From: Drosophila persimilis
Lineage: Eukaryota; Arthropoda; Insecta; Diptera; Drosophilidae
Assembly (NCBI RefSeq): GCF_003286085.1
Contig: NW_020825343.1
Location: 1,550,001 to 1,614,000 of the forward strand
Length of the DNA: 64,000 bases
Reading direction: 5' to 3'
Below, piece after piece: positions 12,841 through 25,195 of the stretch. Numbering within the stretch: the first letter of the stretch is position 1; the number at the start of each line of letters is the position of its first letter. The notes below the pieces were generated by a model. It did not search any database. It worked only from the letters and a program-made list of their open reading frames with translations, and was not told where the DNA came from. The translations under genes and the position numbers were made by a program.

Positions 12841-13914
12841 AGTGCTCTCGTCTCTGTCGCCCCCTCTCTCCCTACGTTTCCTGCATTTCTCCAAGGATTG
12901 CCCCACCTTCTCTGCGATATACCTCTTTGGCGTCTGTCCGTCTGTCTGTCTCTTTGGTTTTTCTATATTTCTATGACTTTTTCTCACTGTATTGTAAATG
13001 TAATCAAAAATATCGATCGGCTTTATGCAAATTGACTGCGTGCCCCTTGCCCCTCCGCCCGTCCTCCTCTCGCGGTTCTTCCCTTGGCTTTTCTTTGTGT
13101 CTCTCAAATTTTTGTTGTATTTTTGTTCGTTCTATTTCTATTTATGCCTTAATTTAGCAAGAAAATGGCTGCGAAATCATAAAATTACATTATAATAAAA
13201 AATACTTATTATGCCCTGGCGTCAGCTCGGTCGCCGCTCGACGGTCGCCCTCTGCCCCCTTTGCGGCTCAAACCCCCTCCGCCTACCCCCTCCCCCACCC
13301 TCTGCCCTTCTTGACTTCCATTTCCACAATTAAATTGCATTTCCTTCTGAATTTATACATTTTTTTGCTGCTGCCCTCTGCCCTGTGCCCTGTGCCCTGT
13401 GCCCCTGTTCCTCTCCTGTGGCTTTGTTTTGCTGTATATTTCTCCATCTTTTTCTCTCTCTGGTTTTTGTCGCTGCTGTTGCTGCTGCTGCTGCTGCAAT
13501 TTCTAGTTGATTGGAATTCAATTAATTTTATTTGCTTTACTCTGCAATTTCCTTTGCATTTTTTATTGTCCCCTCGCTCCGTATTTATTGGCACACACCG
13601 CAGCAGCAGAATGAGAGAGGGGGTGGGGGGCAGGGGGATGGAATGGGTGACCAAGGGATAGAAAGGAAAGGGCAAAAAGCCCGTAACCGCACGATGATGG
13701 GGCAACGACAACACAAAACTGCAGTTCAATGGAGATTTCCTTCTTCCACGGAGAATACCCTATAAAAAGGGTCAGGGGAGAGGGAGCAACCGATCGATCG
13801 AATGATCGTAAAAGTTGCTCGCAATTCAATTAGTCGTTGCTTTTGGTAAAATCGGTAATCTTTCATTGCATTCTTCTCATTTGTTTGAATCTTTCTTTTT
13901 GGAGTCTTTAAAAT
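12841..13914. other. bab1 intron segment, no gene seen
   Basis: Pyrimidine-rich DNA with CCCTGTG repeats at 13380-13402 and a GCTGCTG run at 13472-13497. A GAATACCCTATAAAAAGGGT near 13754 precedes the next A-rich island. Confidence 0.5.
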
Positions 13915-14440
13915 TCCTGAATAAATACCAGAATAAGTGCCAAAACAGATACACAAAATAAACCAAATAAATATCCAAATAAATACAAAAAAATACCAAA
14001 ACAAAACCCAAAAATACCATAACAAAAACCAAAAATACCAAAATAAATACGAAAATAATTACCAAGATAAATACCAAAAAATACCAAAACAAGAACCATA
14101 AATACCAAAATAAAAACCAAAAATACCAAAATAAATAAAAAGACAAGTACCAAAATAAATACCCAAATAAGTACCAAGATAAATAGTAATAAATACCAAA
14201 ATAAATACTTAAATAAATAGAAAAATAAGTAATAAAATAAATTATGTACCAAGATAAATACCAAAATTAAAACCAAAATAAATAACAAAACAACACTTAA
14301 AAATGTAAGCCAAAAATACCAAATAAAAGTAGCCCAAAATACCGAAATTCACAAAAACAATACCCTTACAATAAGCCAACAATATTAACGTAAAAAATCC
14401 AAAATGAATACATTAAAATACTAAAAAAATACCCAGATCC
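13915..14440 (-). repeat. A-rich AAATACCAAAATAAA island, third copy
   Basis: About 500 bases of AAATACCAAAATAAATACC-type repeats. The minus-strand frame at 13908-14288 translates to Phe/Leu/Val/Tyr-rich pseudo-membrane sequence and is an artefact. GAATACCCT (near 13754) and GAGGGTATT (near 14495) flank the island as an inverted pair. Confidence 0.65.
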
Positions 14441-14609
14441 GTCAAGCACTTGTTGCATGCAGAGAGCTCCCTTCAATCGGGTATTTTCTGTCGAGGGTAT
14501 TCCCCATTTCGCTTCCTTAAATGTATCCTCGACTTCGTTTTTTGTTTGTTTTGTTTTACTTTTGCTTTTTGCATTTGGCGCCAATTTACTAAATAATAAA
14601 AATGGCAGT

Positions 14610-14640
<31 letters not shown>

Positions 14641-16724
14641 AGGAGGAGCCTTGCAGTTCGCACTTAGCGGTGCTCCCCGCAATCCCCCAGTCTCTCCCTC
14701 TCCCCCTCCCGCACTCCTTTGCTTTGCATTGTTGTGGGTGTTTTTGTGGTTTGTTTGGCCCTGCCGGTCACTGCCGGACGGACAGTTTGTGGGCTGCGGT
14801 GGCCTTTTGTTTGCTTGTCGTTGACTTATTGCCTCAGTGCATTAGTTGTGACCCAACAAGGCAGCCATTCCACCTTGCCACTTGCTGCAACAGTGCCAGC
14901 CACCTGCCACCTGCCCCGGCCACCTGCTAGCCCAAGCCTTGGCTCTGATTCCCTGGCTTTCCCATGGCGTATACGTAATCTGCATTTTACGGAACGCCTC
15001 CGCCCCAATGGGTCTGCGGCTGTGCCTGGGCCCGTCGCCGTCTGCGTTATTTAATTGTATTTCATTTATAACAATTTCCATTCTGGTTGGCTTTTTTTTT
15101 TGTTGTTTCCTACCAAGAAATCGATTTAGCAGCGCGAGAAAAAAGGTTGATCCCTAGACCGGACCACGAGATCTTCGAGGGGGCAGGGCACAGCACACAG
15201 CGCCGTTTTTTTTCCCCCCCCTGGCGGTGTCCAGCACTTGGTGCCCCCATTGTGGTGGCAGTAAACGTAAATTAATTTAGTTGAAAGCTGTAAAGTTAAG
15301 GCTTTTGTTCACAGTTCAGCCCCCCCTCCTCCCCTCCCCACCCGTCTCTGGTGGCCGTCTTTTGTCGCTTGTATTCTCGGCTGTTCTCTCCTGTTTTTCC
15401 TCGCCAACTTTGGTGGCACTTTGTGGGGCATGAACGTGTGGCCGTGTCATATGACAAACTGCCACCGATAATCTCCGCCGCTTCGAGTGGCAGGAAGCGA
15501 GTGGCAATTAACTCCCAATTAAGTGGCAAGATTTTTGCATAAAAATAAATTAAAATATTATAGAAAACAAAAAACAAAATCCACTCGTTGAGTGTCGTCG
15601 GTTTTGTGCCGCCGGAAGATCGCAATCGCATGTGAACCAACATTCCACAAAACACTAACACATTTATTGTTTAGTTTTGTGGTTGGCCTCGTTTTCCATT
15701 TGCATTTTTCCAGAGGTTTCCCATTTTCCATTTGCATATAAATAAATTTTGCGAGAGTCAAAAGGCGGCAAAGCAGCATTTAAAAGTGCAATTCATGGCG
15801 GAATAATAATAATAAAAAAAAAACTACAGATACAAAGATACAAAAACCTCAGCGAATAAACCTACTAATAACAATTTCCGGTGCTCGGCCGCTGCTGCCA
15901 CCGCTGCCACCGCTGCTGCTGTTGCATTATGCAAATGCGACTTTTTAACAGGCCCGCAAAAATCTCAACATTCGCTTTTCTTCAGAGTCATTTGGCATTC
16001 GGCCTTTTGTCAGACGCAAAATATCGTATAAAACTATTAAAAAAAAAAACACACAAACAATAATTGCATACAAAATTGTGTGTGCGATTTATTTGAGAAG
16101 AAAAAAAATATAATAGCAGCGGCCAGCCAGCAGCAGCCACATTTTGTTTTGTAATGAAATCAAAGCAGTGGAAAGAAGAGGCACGGTCGGGAAGGAGGGG
16201 TGGAGAGGTGGAGGGGTGGAGGGGGGTACGATTGAGAGACGATTGCTTGCATCACATCCTCTCCGCAAATGTTGGCCAAAACGTAGAAATTATAATGCAA
16301 TAAAAACAACAAAACAAAAAACGCGAATGAACGAACGACAAAAGTAATGCAAAAGCCACACACAAAAAAGCAAGACAATTTTGTTGCATTTCCAGAGGGT
16401 AGACGAGTGGAGTACCCCTCAGAGGAGGGACAAGTGCAAGAATTGAATCTATAAGAAAGGACTTTGTCCTTGCCCAAAGATCCCTTTCGGTGTGGGGATT
16501 CAGATTCCCAGTGGTCGAAGAAGGGGGTACAAAAAAGGTTTGGGAAATACTTGGTTTCCATTTTGGTGCCACTTGGGAAAATCCATAGAAATATCCTTTT
16601 TTCAAGTAAAGTAATTCAATAATAATACAATACAAATTGTATTTTACTAAATTAAATTTTTTTGTCTTTTTCGTCCCACAATATTGGAATATTTCGGGGC
16701 ACAAAACCCCAAAGTTATTTATAA
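14441..16724. other. bab1 intron segment, no gene seen
   Basis: A 9-bp GTCGTCGGC repeat (about 14607-14642), TGCCACCTGCC-rich DNA (14860-14935) and otherwise unremarkable sequence. No frame resembles a known protein. Confidence 0.5.
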
Positions 16725-17312
16725 AAAAATTTTTAAAAATTCTTAAAAATAAATTTTTTTAAATTCTTTAAAATATATATTTACAACTACAATACATTTT
16801 TAAAAATTCTTTTAAATATATATTACAAAAAAACTCCTTAAAATACATATCAACAACTCTTAAAAATATAAATTTCAACAAAATTCTTAAAAATAAATTT
16901 CAAATATTCTAAAAAATTTAATTTTCAAAAAAGTGCTTTAAAATAAATTTCAAATATTCTTAAAAATATAAATTTCAAAGAAAAAACTTGAAAATAAATT
17001 TCAAATGTTCTTAAAAAAAAATAAATTCCAAAAAAATGTATATAAAATTTTTTAAAATAAATTTAAAATATTCTTAAATTTTAATTTTCAAAAAAGTGCT
17101 TTAAAATGAATTTCAAATATTCTTAAAAATATAAATTTCAAAAAAAACTTTATTATAAATTTCAAATATTCTAAAAAACAATAGATTCAAAAAAAAATTG
17201 ATAAAAATAAATTTTTTAAAAATTCTTATAACTAAGTTTCAAATATTCTTAAAAAATTAAATTTCAAATATTCTTAAAAATAATAAATTTCAAGAAAATT
17301 ATTAAAAATATC
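16725..17312. repeat. AT-rich satellite-like array, AAATTTCAAATATTCTTAAAAA units
   Basis: More than ten degenerate AT-rich units of roughly 30-40 bases. A higher-order duplication is visible: TTTTCAAAAAAGTGCTTTAA starts near 16922 and again near 17085, 163 bases apart, with similar sequence after each. Confidence 0.65.
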
Positions 17313-17393
17313 AACCAATTGGATTTCTTTGTAAAAGTAATCGCAAACGGCTGATATAGACACTGGTCTCCTGGATATGTCATTCCTTACAAA

Positions 17394-17422
17394 CGTAGCC
17401 TTTCACTTATGGGAGATTTGTG
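17394..17422 (+). repeat. dispersed copy of the 47.3-kb GTAGCCTTTCGCTTA repeat
   Basis: CGTAGCCTTTCACTTATGGG followed by AGATTTGTG matches the units found in tandem at 47331-47609, about 30 kb away. Confidence 0.5.
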
Positions 17423-18199
17423 CCCAAAAAGGAATGCCCTACGCCTTGAGTAAGAAAAGGGAGGCATAAAATAATAAAATACCCTGCACATTGGGAGCTA
17501 TAGACCTCGTTATAGGCATATTGCAATCCCCAGATACCCCGTACTCCACTGCTATAATACTCTACTCTCGATAATAATACAATAAATAAATAAATAACCA
17601 CTTGGGTAGCTTACAACTCGAATGGCGATGACGATGACGAATGCTGCTGCTGCTGCTGTATTTGTAGTATAATTATGGCATAAAAATGGGGCAGACAAAG
17701 AGGCAAGAGGCAAGAGATCGGAGGTAGCAACCGGTAGGAAACTGCAGCAGAGAGTGGCGGTGGGGCGGTGGGTCGGCGGTTGGGAGGAGGGCGGGGGGGG
17801 ACCTGCATTACACACATATAATTTAAATTTAGTTTAATTGTTATTCTCCGGTAGTCGGGGGTTTGCCTTTCTGCTTTTTGTTGCCGCTGCTGCCGCTGCT
17901 GCTGTGGCAAGAAATAATAAAGCAAAAAACATGACAATTGCAAATGAAAAATGGAAATGAAAACATACTCGCGGCAGGCACAGGCAGAGACAGAGGCACA
18001 GGCAATGCAATGCGAAAATTAAATAGATACAATTAAACATCCGCTAAATAATAAAAATCTACAAATGTTTCTGCTGCTGCTGGGGGGGGGCTTGGGGCTT
18101 GGGGCTGTCACTTGTCCCCGTAATTAAGTATGCGGCAAAATACGAACGAGAATTGGGGGCACAAATAGAGGAGAGGAGGGGGGTGCTGGCATTGGGGAC
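17423..18199. other. bab1 intron segment left of the candidate dimorphic element
   Basis: Mostly simple sequence: GCTGCTG runs at 17643-17656 and 17885-17905 and GGGCTTGGGG near 18090. No gene. Confidence 0.45.
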
Positions 18200-18269
18200 T
18201 GTTGCGTGGGAACTACTTTTATGATCCAAAAACTAGAGCCCCAAAGATCAGGGATTTATCTGCATTCAT

Positions 18270-18282
18270 GCAACATTGTGGC
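18270..18282 (-). promoter_or_regulatory. Doublesex-type site, inverted
   Basis: GCAACATTGTGGC on the plus strand is the exact reverse complement of the site at 18611 and contains the palindromic ACATTGT core. Confidence 0.5.
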
Positions 18283-18610
18283 AGCCCCGTAGCATCCCCA
18301 TAGAATGTAGTCTCCAAAGATCAGAGACCCTCTTCGAAGACACTTCTCTTGCATTCGTAGACCTCCTCCTGTCCTGCCAAGAGGTGCGTGCCGCGTGCCT
18401 CGTGCCTCGTGCCTCTTCCCTGCCGTCACATTGTTGTTCCTTTCGATTCTCGTTTACAATCTGCACCTGCCCTTAAAATGTTGCCAGAACGTTTCCATTT
18501 GTATATAAAATGCTATAAAAATGCATTCAGTGGCAGGGACTGGGCTCTTGCACCATTTGCACCATTTATGTGGCAACAAAAATACAAATATCGCTCCTTG
18601 GATTCGACTT

Positions 18611-18623
18611 GCCACAATGTTGC
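18611..18623 (+). promoter_or_regulatory. Doublesex-type site, direct
   Basis: GCCACAATGTTGC matches the Dsx consensus at every constrained position. Confidence 0.5.
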
Positions 18624-18660
18624 GTGTGTTTAAATTTGATTAAGAAGCGATGCGGCCTCT

Positions 18661-21600
18661 CATGTGCATGTCCTTCTTTTGCTGCCAGAGATTCCCACCT
18701 CCCCCTCCCCCACCCCCTCCCCTTCTCTCGCTCTTTCTCCCGTCTGCAGTTCTCCACTTGAACGCTCCGTCAAGAAGTCATCGATACTCGTACTTTTGCG
18801 CAATCAGCGCAATTTGTGTGTGTGTGTGTGTGTTTCCAAGTTCACTCCCAGAACATCCCTGCCCCCCCCCCCCCCTTCCATGCCCCACGGGGAGGCCTTC
18901 CGCCTGTGGTAGGCCTGAGACTTCGCCTTCGCCTTCGTCTGGGCCTTCCGCCTTTGCCGTGGAATCAAATTTAATATTATTATGATACACTTGTGCGCGA
19001 AACGAAGCAAGTGATGTGCCTTGTGTGTCCTGCCACTCCCCCTGATTGACTGCGCGACGCTGCCTGGCGGGGGGGCGGCCAGAGGGGTGTCACTTCTGGT
19101 CTGACATTCGAGTGGCGGCAGAGAGCGTGACTCTGCCTCGACTAGCGGCAGGGATTGATTATATATTCCAGCATATTCCAGGCCCCACTAGAGGCCTCTT
19201 CCTCTAGAAATAGAGACCTGCCTTAACCCCCGCCTTCCCCATTTTTTATATGCATGAAAATAATAAGTGAAACAATATTCATATTCATATTCATATTCAT
19301 GAATTGCGACACGTACTGCCCTCCCCCCCCCCCCCTCCGCTTTGGGGAACTCCTCTTGGCATCCTTTGGGTCCTGCATTCATTATTTATGGGAGGCCGGA
19401 GGGCCGCATGGAATTTACAATCGAAAAAACGCAAAATCGCCAAATCGGAAAATATTTCAATCTCGAAAACTGAAGGAAAAGAAAAGAGATCTTGAGAGAC
19501 TTTTAGTCTCTATTTCTCTCTTTCTCTTACCCCTTCTCTAGGGGGGGAGGGGTATTCCCGCTCCTTGAACCTTTCATTTCTTGCAATTTTCAGGCACTTT
19601 CTGGTTTTTCTTTTTCTCTATCTCTCAAGGGGATCTTCTCTCTCTCTCTCTGGCCTCTGGCGGGCACTTTCGGATTTTTAGTGCATAAGATTTTTAACAT
19701 TTTATATTGCACGTCATTACAGACAATTAAATGCAAAGTAGTTTCCTGCATTTGCTGTTGCTGCCACATCCATCGCCCCCACGCGGTCAAACAGCAGCAG
19801 AAAAAAAAAAAAAAAACGTTGAGAAGTTAAATGCCGACATATAGTGGTGGCATGTGGCAACAACAACAACAGCAACAACAACAACAGCAACAATAGTGGG
19901 GCATTCATTCATATGTGGCATACACACAGACAGGCAGCAACAACGACTGTGTGGCAGTGTGGCAGTGATTATTGCCGCAACAGAGAGCACATTACACGTG
20001 TTGTTGTTGCTTTGCTTTAGTTTCCAGATACCCTTTTGACTAGGGAAATGGCAGGGTATCACGATTTGCAGAGAGGGAAAAGGCAAACATTTGTTGGAAA
20101 TAATTTTAATTATATATTTCTCTGATCGAAAAATCTAACCAAAGATATATCTTTTGTAGATAAAACTCTAGGGAAACCTCTAGAGAACCTTTGCCAAAAA
20201 AATCTTTATCTTTTGTTTTGAGATAAAGATAAATTCCACCATCTTTAAGGGGACTCCTTTATTGTATGGGGAAAATCATATATTTTATGCTGGAATTCCT
20301 TTCAAAAAAAAACCCCTATCGATCTTCCAGGGTATTCTGGGATTCGTACACCCTCAAAAAAACCTTTAATTTCTCTCTTCTTTTTCTTCGTTTCGTGTTT
20401 CATGAGCTGCCTGCTGCCTGCTGCTTTCCTCACTAGCATTTTTTGCTGTGTTGATTGCAAATCTACATAGCGGACAGATAGGGAGTGGGGGGGGGGGGGA
20501 GTGGGAGGGCACTCGTATGCTAAAAAACACAAAAAAAAGAGAAAAAGATAAATATCAGAGGCTCTGACGTTTGGGGCGGCAGTAAAAACAATGCAAAAAG
20601 TACAAGAAAAACAATTATTATAAATACACACACACACACAGATGCACACAGATACACACACACATGGGCACACTCGTAGATACCGAAATACAAAAGATAC
20701 TTTGCCTTCTGGGGGTCTCCTCTACGCAATTCAGTTGTTGGCCCACGAAAACTGACGACAACTTCCGCCTCTGCACCTCTGGGCCTCCGTCTGCCCCCCC
20801 CCCCTGCCCCTCCCCCATCCCCTTGTCGAGAGCCTCGCTTGAATGAGGTTGCAATTTATGCCACTTGCCGCTGCCGCTGCTGCTGCCTTTGCCACTTGCT
20901 GCCTTATGCCACTTTATTATTATAATACAAGAAAGAAACACACTTTTTACTTCAGGCTGCCGCCACAGTTGTTGTTGTTGTTGTTGCTGTTGTTGCTGCC
21001 TTTCTGCACAGAGGTTTTTCCATTGAAAATGCACTGAAATTGTGGAAATGATAGTTTGAAAAGTTGAATGCGAATGAATGAATTATTCAAAGCGATCCGC
21101 AAAGCGGAAGTGGACTCGTTTTTTCTTTTTCTTTTACTTTTTGAGTTGTGTTTTATACAATCCCCCAGGAAAAGGGGAGGGGGGGTCGGCAGGGTAAAAA
21201 TACTCCAATATCAAAGGTAAATAAAATACAAAAATTCAATTGCCGGTGGCTATCCTTTTGCCCCACAATTATCCATTAATTAAATTAATTACAAAAATTT
21301 CTATTAATTACATTTCGAAAAAAAAAAAACAAACAAAAAACAATCAATAAAATGCATTTGCCATTTGTGTGACAAATCGTTTGGAAAAACCAGAAAATCC
21401 TACCGGAAAATGTTCTCAAATTCAATTTCATACAAAAATTGAACCAATTTAAGGCTTAGACGTTGAAAAGATCCCCAGAAATATCCTTTGAGATCCGAAA
21501 AACCATTCATAAAGTAATATATTTTTTTAATAATAATTCCGGGATATATTTTATTCCCCTAAAATTTGGGATCTCTAATTTAAAATTTCAAACCAACAAA

Positions 21601-24600
21601 AATTAAAGCGAAAATCAAATCAAGAATAATCAAATCCCCCCCACACCCCGCCACTGCCCCATAAATATGTGCAATTGCCGGCAATTACGGGACGAAATCA
21701 CAAAAATCGGATTACAAAAATTAATAAACTCTGCAGTTGCCACCGTGCCACCGTGCCACCATGCACCGCATGCGGTGGTGGCACACCAAAAACAAAGCAA
21801 AAACTAAATGCCAGCAAATTATTTAACATTTTGACAAATTGATGGGGCGAAAAACAAAAAAAAAAACAGCCCACAAAAACAACAACAACAAAAAATGACA
21901 CCATTAAATATGCATAACGGGGGAAAAACAACAACAAAAACAACAACCGATATCACACAGAAAACGTATTCTGGAATGCATTTCCGCTGGAAATTGAATG
22001 CCACAAAAAAATACAAAAAATACTCCCAGAAAAAAGGAGACAAAATTATGGATAGATTCAATATTTTGGGGTAGTATTTCTGGTATTTTCTAAGAATTTC
22101 GGGATTTTATAATTTAATATTTAGGTGCTCGAAAATTGGCACCAAAACCCCTTCAAAATCTATTAAATTCTATGGAAAAAATACCAATCTGCAGCGAAAT
22201 TCAATTTTCTGGATATCTAGGGATAAAAAACTTTGTAAAATATATTCAAATAAATTCTATAAAATGGTATATAAATGAATTTACATAATTTTAGAACAAA
22301 TGAAAGCCTAAAAAGCAGAAAAAAGCCAAAAAATAGAAAAGAATTCACCCAGGAAATATTTTTTTGGAGTAAAAGAGCCCCACTTTTCTCCCTTCCCAGG
22401 GAAATGAATCTTTCAGCAAGGATTGAAAATTTCTTAAAAATAATTTCCATCAAGAAAAGCTCACGTTTCTGTCTACTAGAAAAATCGTTGAAATTTCGTA
22501 AAAATTTTGGAGCAAAAGAAACTCAGAACAGGACTCAAAGAGAGTGGAGGAGGAGGTGGAGGTGGAGGAGTGGCAGTAAATCAACAAATTAAAATTTTTC
22601 TCTCTCTCTCTCTCTCTGTCTGTCTTTGTGGCAAAGCAACAAGTTACTGCCACATGTTGCCACAATGGTGCTGGGGGCACAAAACACACAAAAAGCCACA
22701 AAAACCCGGAAACCACAAATATTTTGCCACACACACACACAGACAATCGCAGGAAGCGAGAGAGAGGGGGGGTAGGGGGTGTAGAATGGACCATTGCGTA
22801 CTGTTTATAGGCTCGACACACGCACACGCACACAGAAGAGGCCTGTGCCACAAAAATATGCCGAAATCAACGCAAACAGATTCTACCAAGGCAGCAGCAG
22901 GCGGCAGCAAGGAGTCCGCTCACCAAGTGGCTCCTGGGAGACGACACAGCACACGATGACGACAGCAACGACAGCAACGACGACGACGACGACGACGACG
23001 AAGAAACTCTGTGGCAAGGCAAGCATCTGTGTGGCAACGATGAGGAGTCTGCTGCTGCTTTCCTGGCACCATTCACAGTGCCACAAACACACGCAAAATC
23101 ACAGCCACAATCCGACCCAAAAAAGTATGCAACAGAAAGAGACAGAGTGAGAGAGAGAGAGAGAGAGAGAGAGGACAAGTGCTGTGTGGCATGGCTTCAA
23201 GGTCAAGTACAAGCCAAGCAGCAACCCCAAAAAAAGCAAAAAACAGAGAAAAACAGAGAAAAAAAGGCACCCTGCCTCGCCCCGGAATGGAGAGCAGCAG
23301 CAGCAGCAGCAGACAAAACGGAGGAGGACACACGAAAAGACGATTGCACAGACGATTGGGGCACATGGCCTTCCGCCTTTCCACTGCTGCTGCTGCTGCT
23401 GCTGCCGTGCGGCACATTGCCAACATTTTTGGGGCAAGAGCAGTGGAAAGAGACGGCAAGTCCCAGCAACACTGAAAGAGAGCTGTGGCCGTAGCTGTGG
23501 CTCTGTGTGGCATGGACTGGTGCTTGCTGTTCGTTTTGGCGCTCTGCTGCTGCCACTGAGGGGCTTCTAATGTGGTTGCTTGTTGCCACTTTCCGACTGA
23601 AGCTCCCTTCCTGCCACCCGGTGCCCGCCCCTTCCCCTTTTTCGAGGTTTCCCCCCTTGGAAAAAGGTTGACTTTTGAGAGTCGACATGATATTTTCACG
23701 CTTTCATTGTTTGTTGCTGGCTGTTGCCCCTGCCACCGAATGGCGCCCCATGAAAACTTGTTGAATGCTGCCGCCCTCACACCCGCCCTCTCGTTGAAGT
23801 CTCTTTAAAGTCAAGTCGTGTGGCAAGCGAGGAGTGGGGGCTGTCTGTGGGGCATGGGCAAGTGGCAGCTGCATTCATCTACAAAGTGAACGAACAAGAA
23901 GTCCAGTGTCTGGGAAGTTTTCGACTGCCTGCCTGCAACAGACAGCGGAGACGCAGACAAAGTCTTGTGGCAGGACTCGGACTCCGACTCAGACGTCGAC
24001 TTCTTGAATTCTGGGTTTCCTTTGGCCATTGCACACTTTTGCGGCTGCTGCACTCGGGACTGGGAAACCAGGAAAATCTGACCAGAGAGGAAGCCACCTC
24101 CTTGCCTCTGCCTCTCCCTTGTCTCTATTTGTTGTTTGGGTTAAGTGTGCGTAGAAGATTGCGGTTTCATGGCTACTTAGTTAACAGGCGGATGCACAGG
24201 CGGATGCCCCAGAGGAGGGGCTCCCTCTTGCCACACGAAGGGCGATGCGTTCATTGTTCTCCCTCGCTGTCGCTCTCGCTGTCGCTGTCTCTTTCTATGA
24301 TTATTATTTGTCATCTTTTGTCGCCATGTTTCTGCATATAAGTTTTTCCTACAAAGAAAACTCAGGGAAACTCAGGAAAACTCAGGAAAGCCCTCACACA
24401 TGAAATATTAAAAACGAAAGAAAAAAAAGCAAAAGAAAAGCATAAAAGAAGAAGGACACCTTTTGGCACCTCCTTTGTTTCTGTTTTTTAATTTGGCACA
24501 CACGGAGGTGGCATGCCCCATGCCCTGCATCAATGTTAGAAGACAAAGCGACACAAAGTTTTGTTTGATTCCTTTTGTGTGTGCAACGACATGAGAGGCG

Positions 24601-24955
24601 GGGAGGCAGAGTGGCAGAGAGGCATTCGAGCAGCAGAACGTTGCAAGAAAAATAATTATCATTGATACAAAAGAAAAACTGAGGGGCAAGTGGGGAGGGG
24701 GGCTAGAGAGGAAATACACATTCGATGCGTATGTGTGTGTGTGTGTGTGTGTGTTGCAAGCATATATTAATGCTACAACATATACATTTGCCTGATTAAA
24801 ATGCAGCTACGTTGTTGCACCGTGCCACCAGACATCGATGGCGGCAACACAGCAGACGTGGCAGATGGGGGAGGGGGGGGGGTGTGGGAACGGAGGGCTG
24901 ACATCAATGAACAATGGAAAAGTCATAAAAGCAAGGGAAATCACAACACGTGGAA
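18661..24955. other. bab1 intron segment, simple repeats, no gene
   Basis: Holds a TG tract (18815-18832), CAACAA repeats (19858-19893), an ATACCCTTTTGAC...GGCAGGGTAT INE-1-like pair at 20028-20060, a GAC run (22979-22999), a 30-base GA tract (23142-23174), CAG/GCT runs (23296-23310, 23386-23403) and a TG tract (24730-24753). A 235-residue minus-strand frame at 23073-23780 is poly-Ala/Leu/Ser low complexity. Confidence 0.5.
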
Positions 24956-24959
24956 AATG

Positions 24960-25195
24960 TGATGCGATTTTCCACATCTACACAAAAACTACAAATGATC
25001 TACATCGAATCTACATCCCTGCATCAAATCTACAATTGATCTACACCAAATCTACATGTCTACAAATGGTATTCCTCAAACTTACAAGTGATCTACATTG
25101 GATATACATAGCAGAGCAATGATCTACATTATGTCTACATTTATTTACATCTCCATATGATCTGCATACTCATCTACATGTAGCAGGCGTCTCTA
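24960..25195 (+). repeat. ATCTACA(T) word cluster
   Basis: ATCTACA or CTACAT occurs about every 12-18 bases, more than 12 times, with a smaller group at 25510-25575. It is the reverse complement of the TGTAGA words at 5.77-5.91 kb and of the GTGTAG words near 50.9 kb. Confidence 0.6.

Larger units (their letters stand above)
18200..18660 (+). promoter_or_regulatory. candidate bab1 dimorphic element with paired Doublesex sites
   Basis: Two copies of GCCACAATGTTGC lie here, inverted at 18270-18282 (read as GCAACATTGTGGC) and direct at 18611-18623. Both fit the Doublesex consensus G-N-N-A-C-A-A/T-A/T-G-T-N-N-C in full. Around and between them are Hox-like A/T sites: TTTATGA at 18218, TTTATC at 18255, ATAAAA near 18505 and 18517, TTTATG at 18565. 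In D. melanogaster the bab1 intron holds a dimorphic enhancer with two Dsx sites and many Abd-B sites that gives female-specific abdominal expression. The match in gene, site number and company is the reason for the call; I did not align to the melanogaster enhancer. Confidence 0.5.

Noticed and set aside
13908..14288. Hydrophobic minus-strand frame that looks like a membrane protein
   Set aside because: Translation of an AAATACCAAAATAAA repeat; Phe/Leu/Val/Tyr content is forced by the repeat.
23073..23780. 235-residue minus-strand open frame
   Set aside because: Poly-Ala, poly-Leu and Ser runs from CAG/GA repeats; no domain and no splice context.
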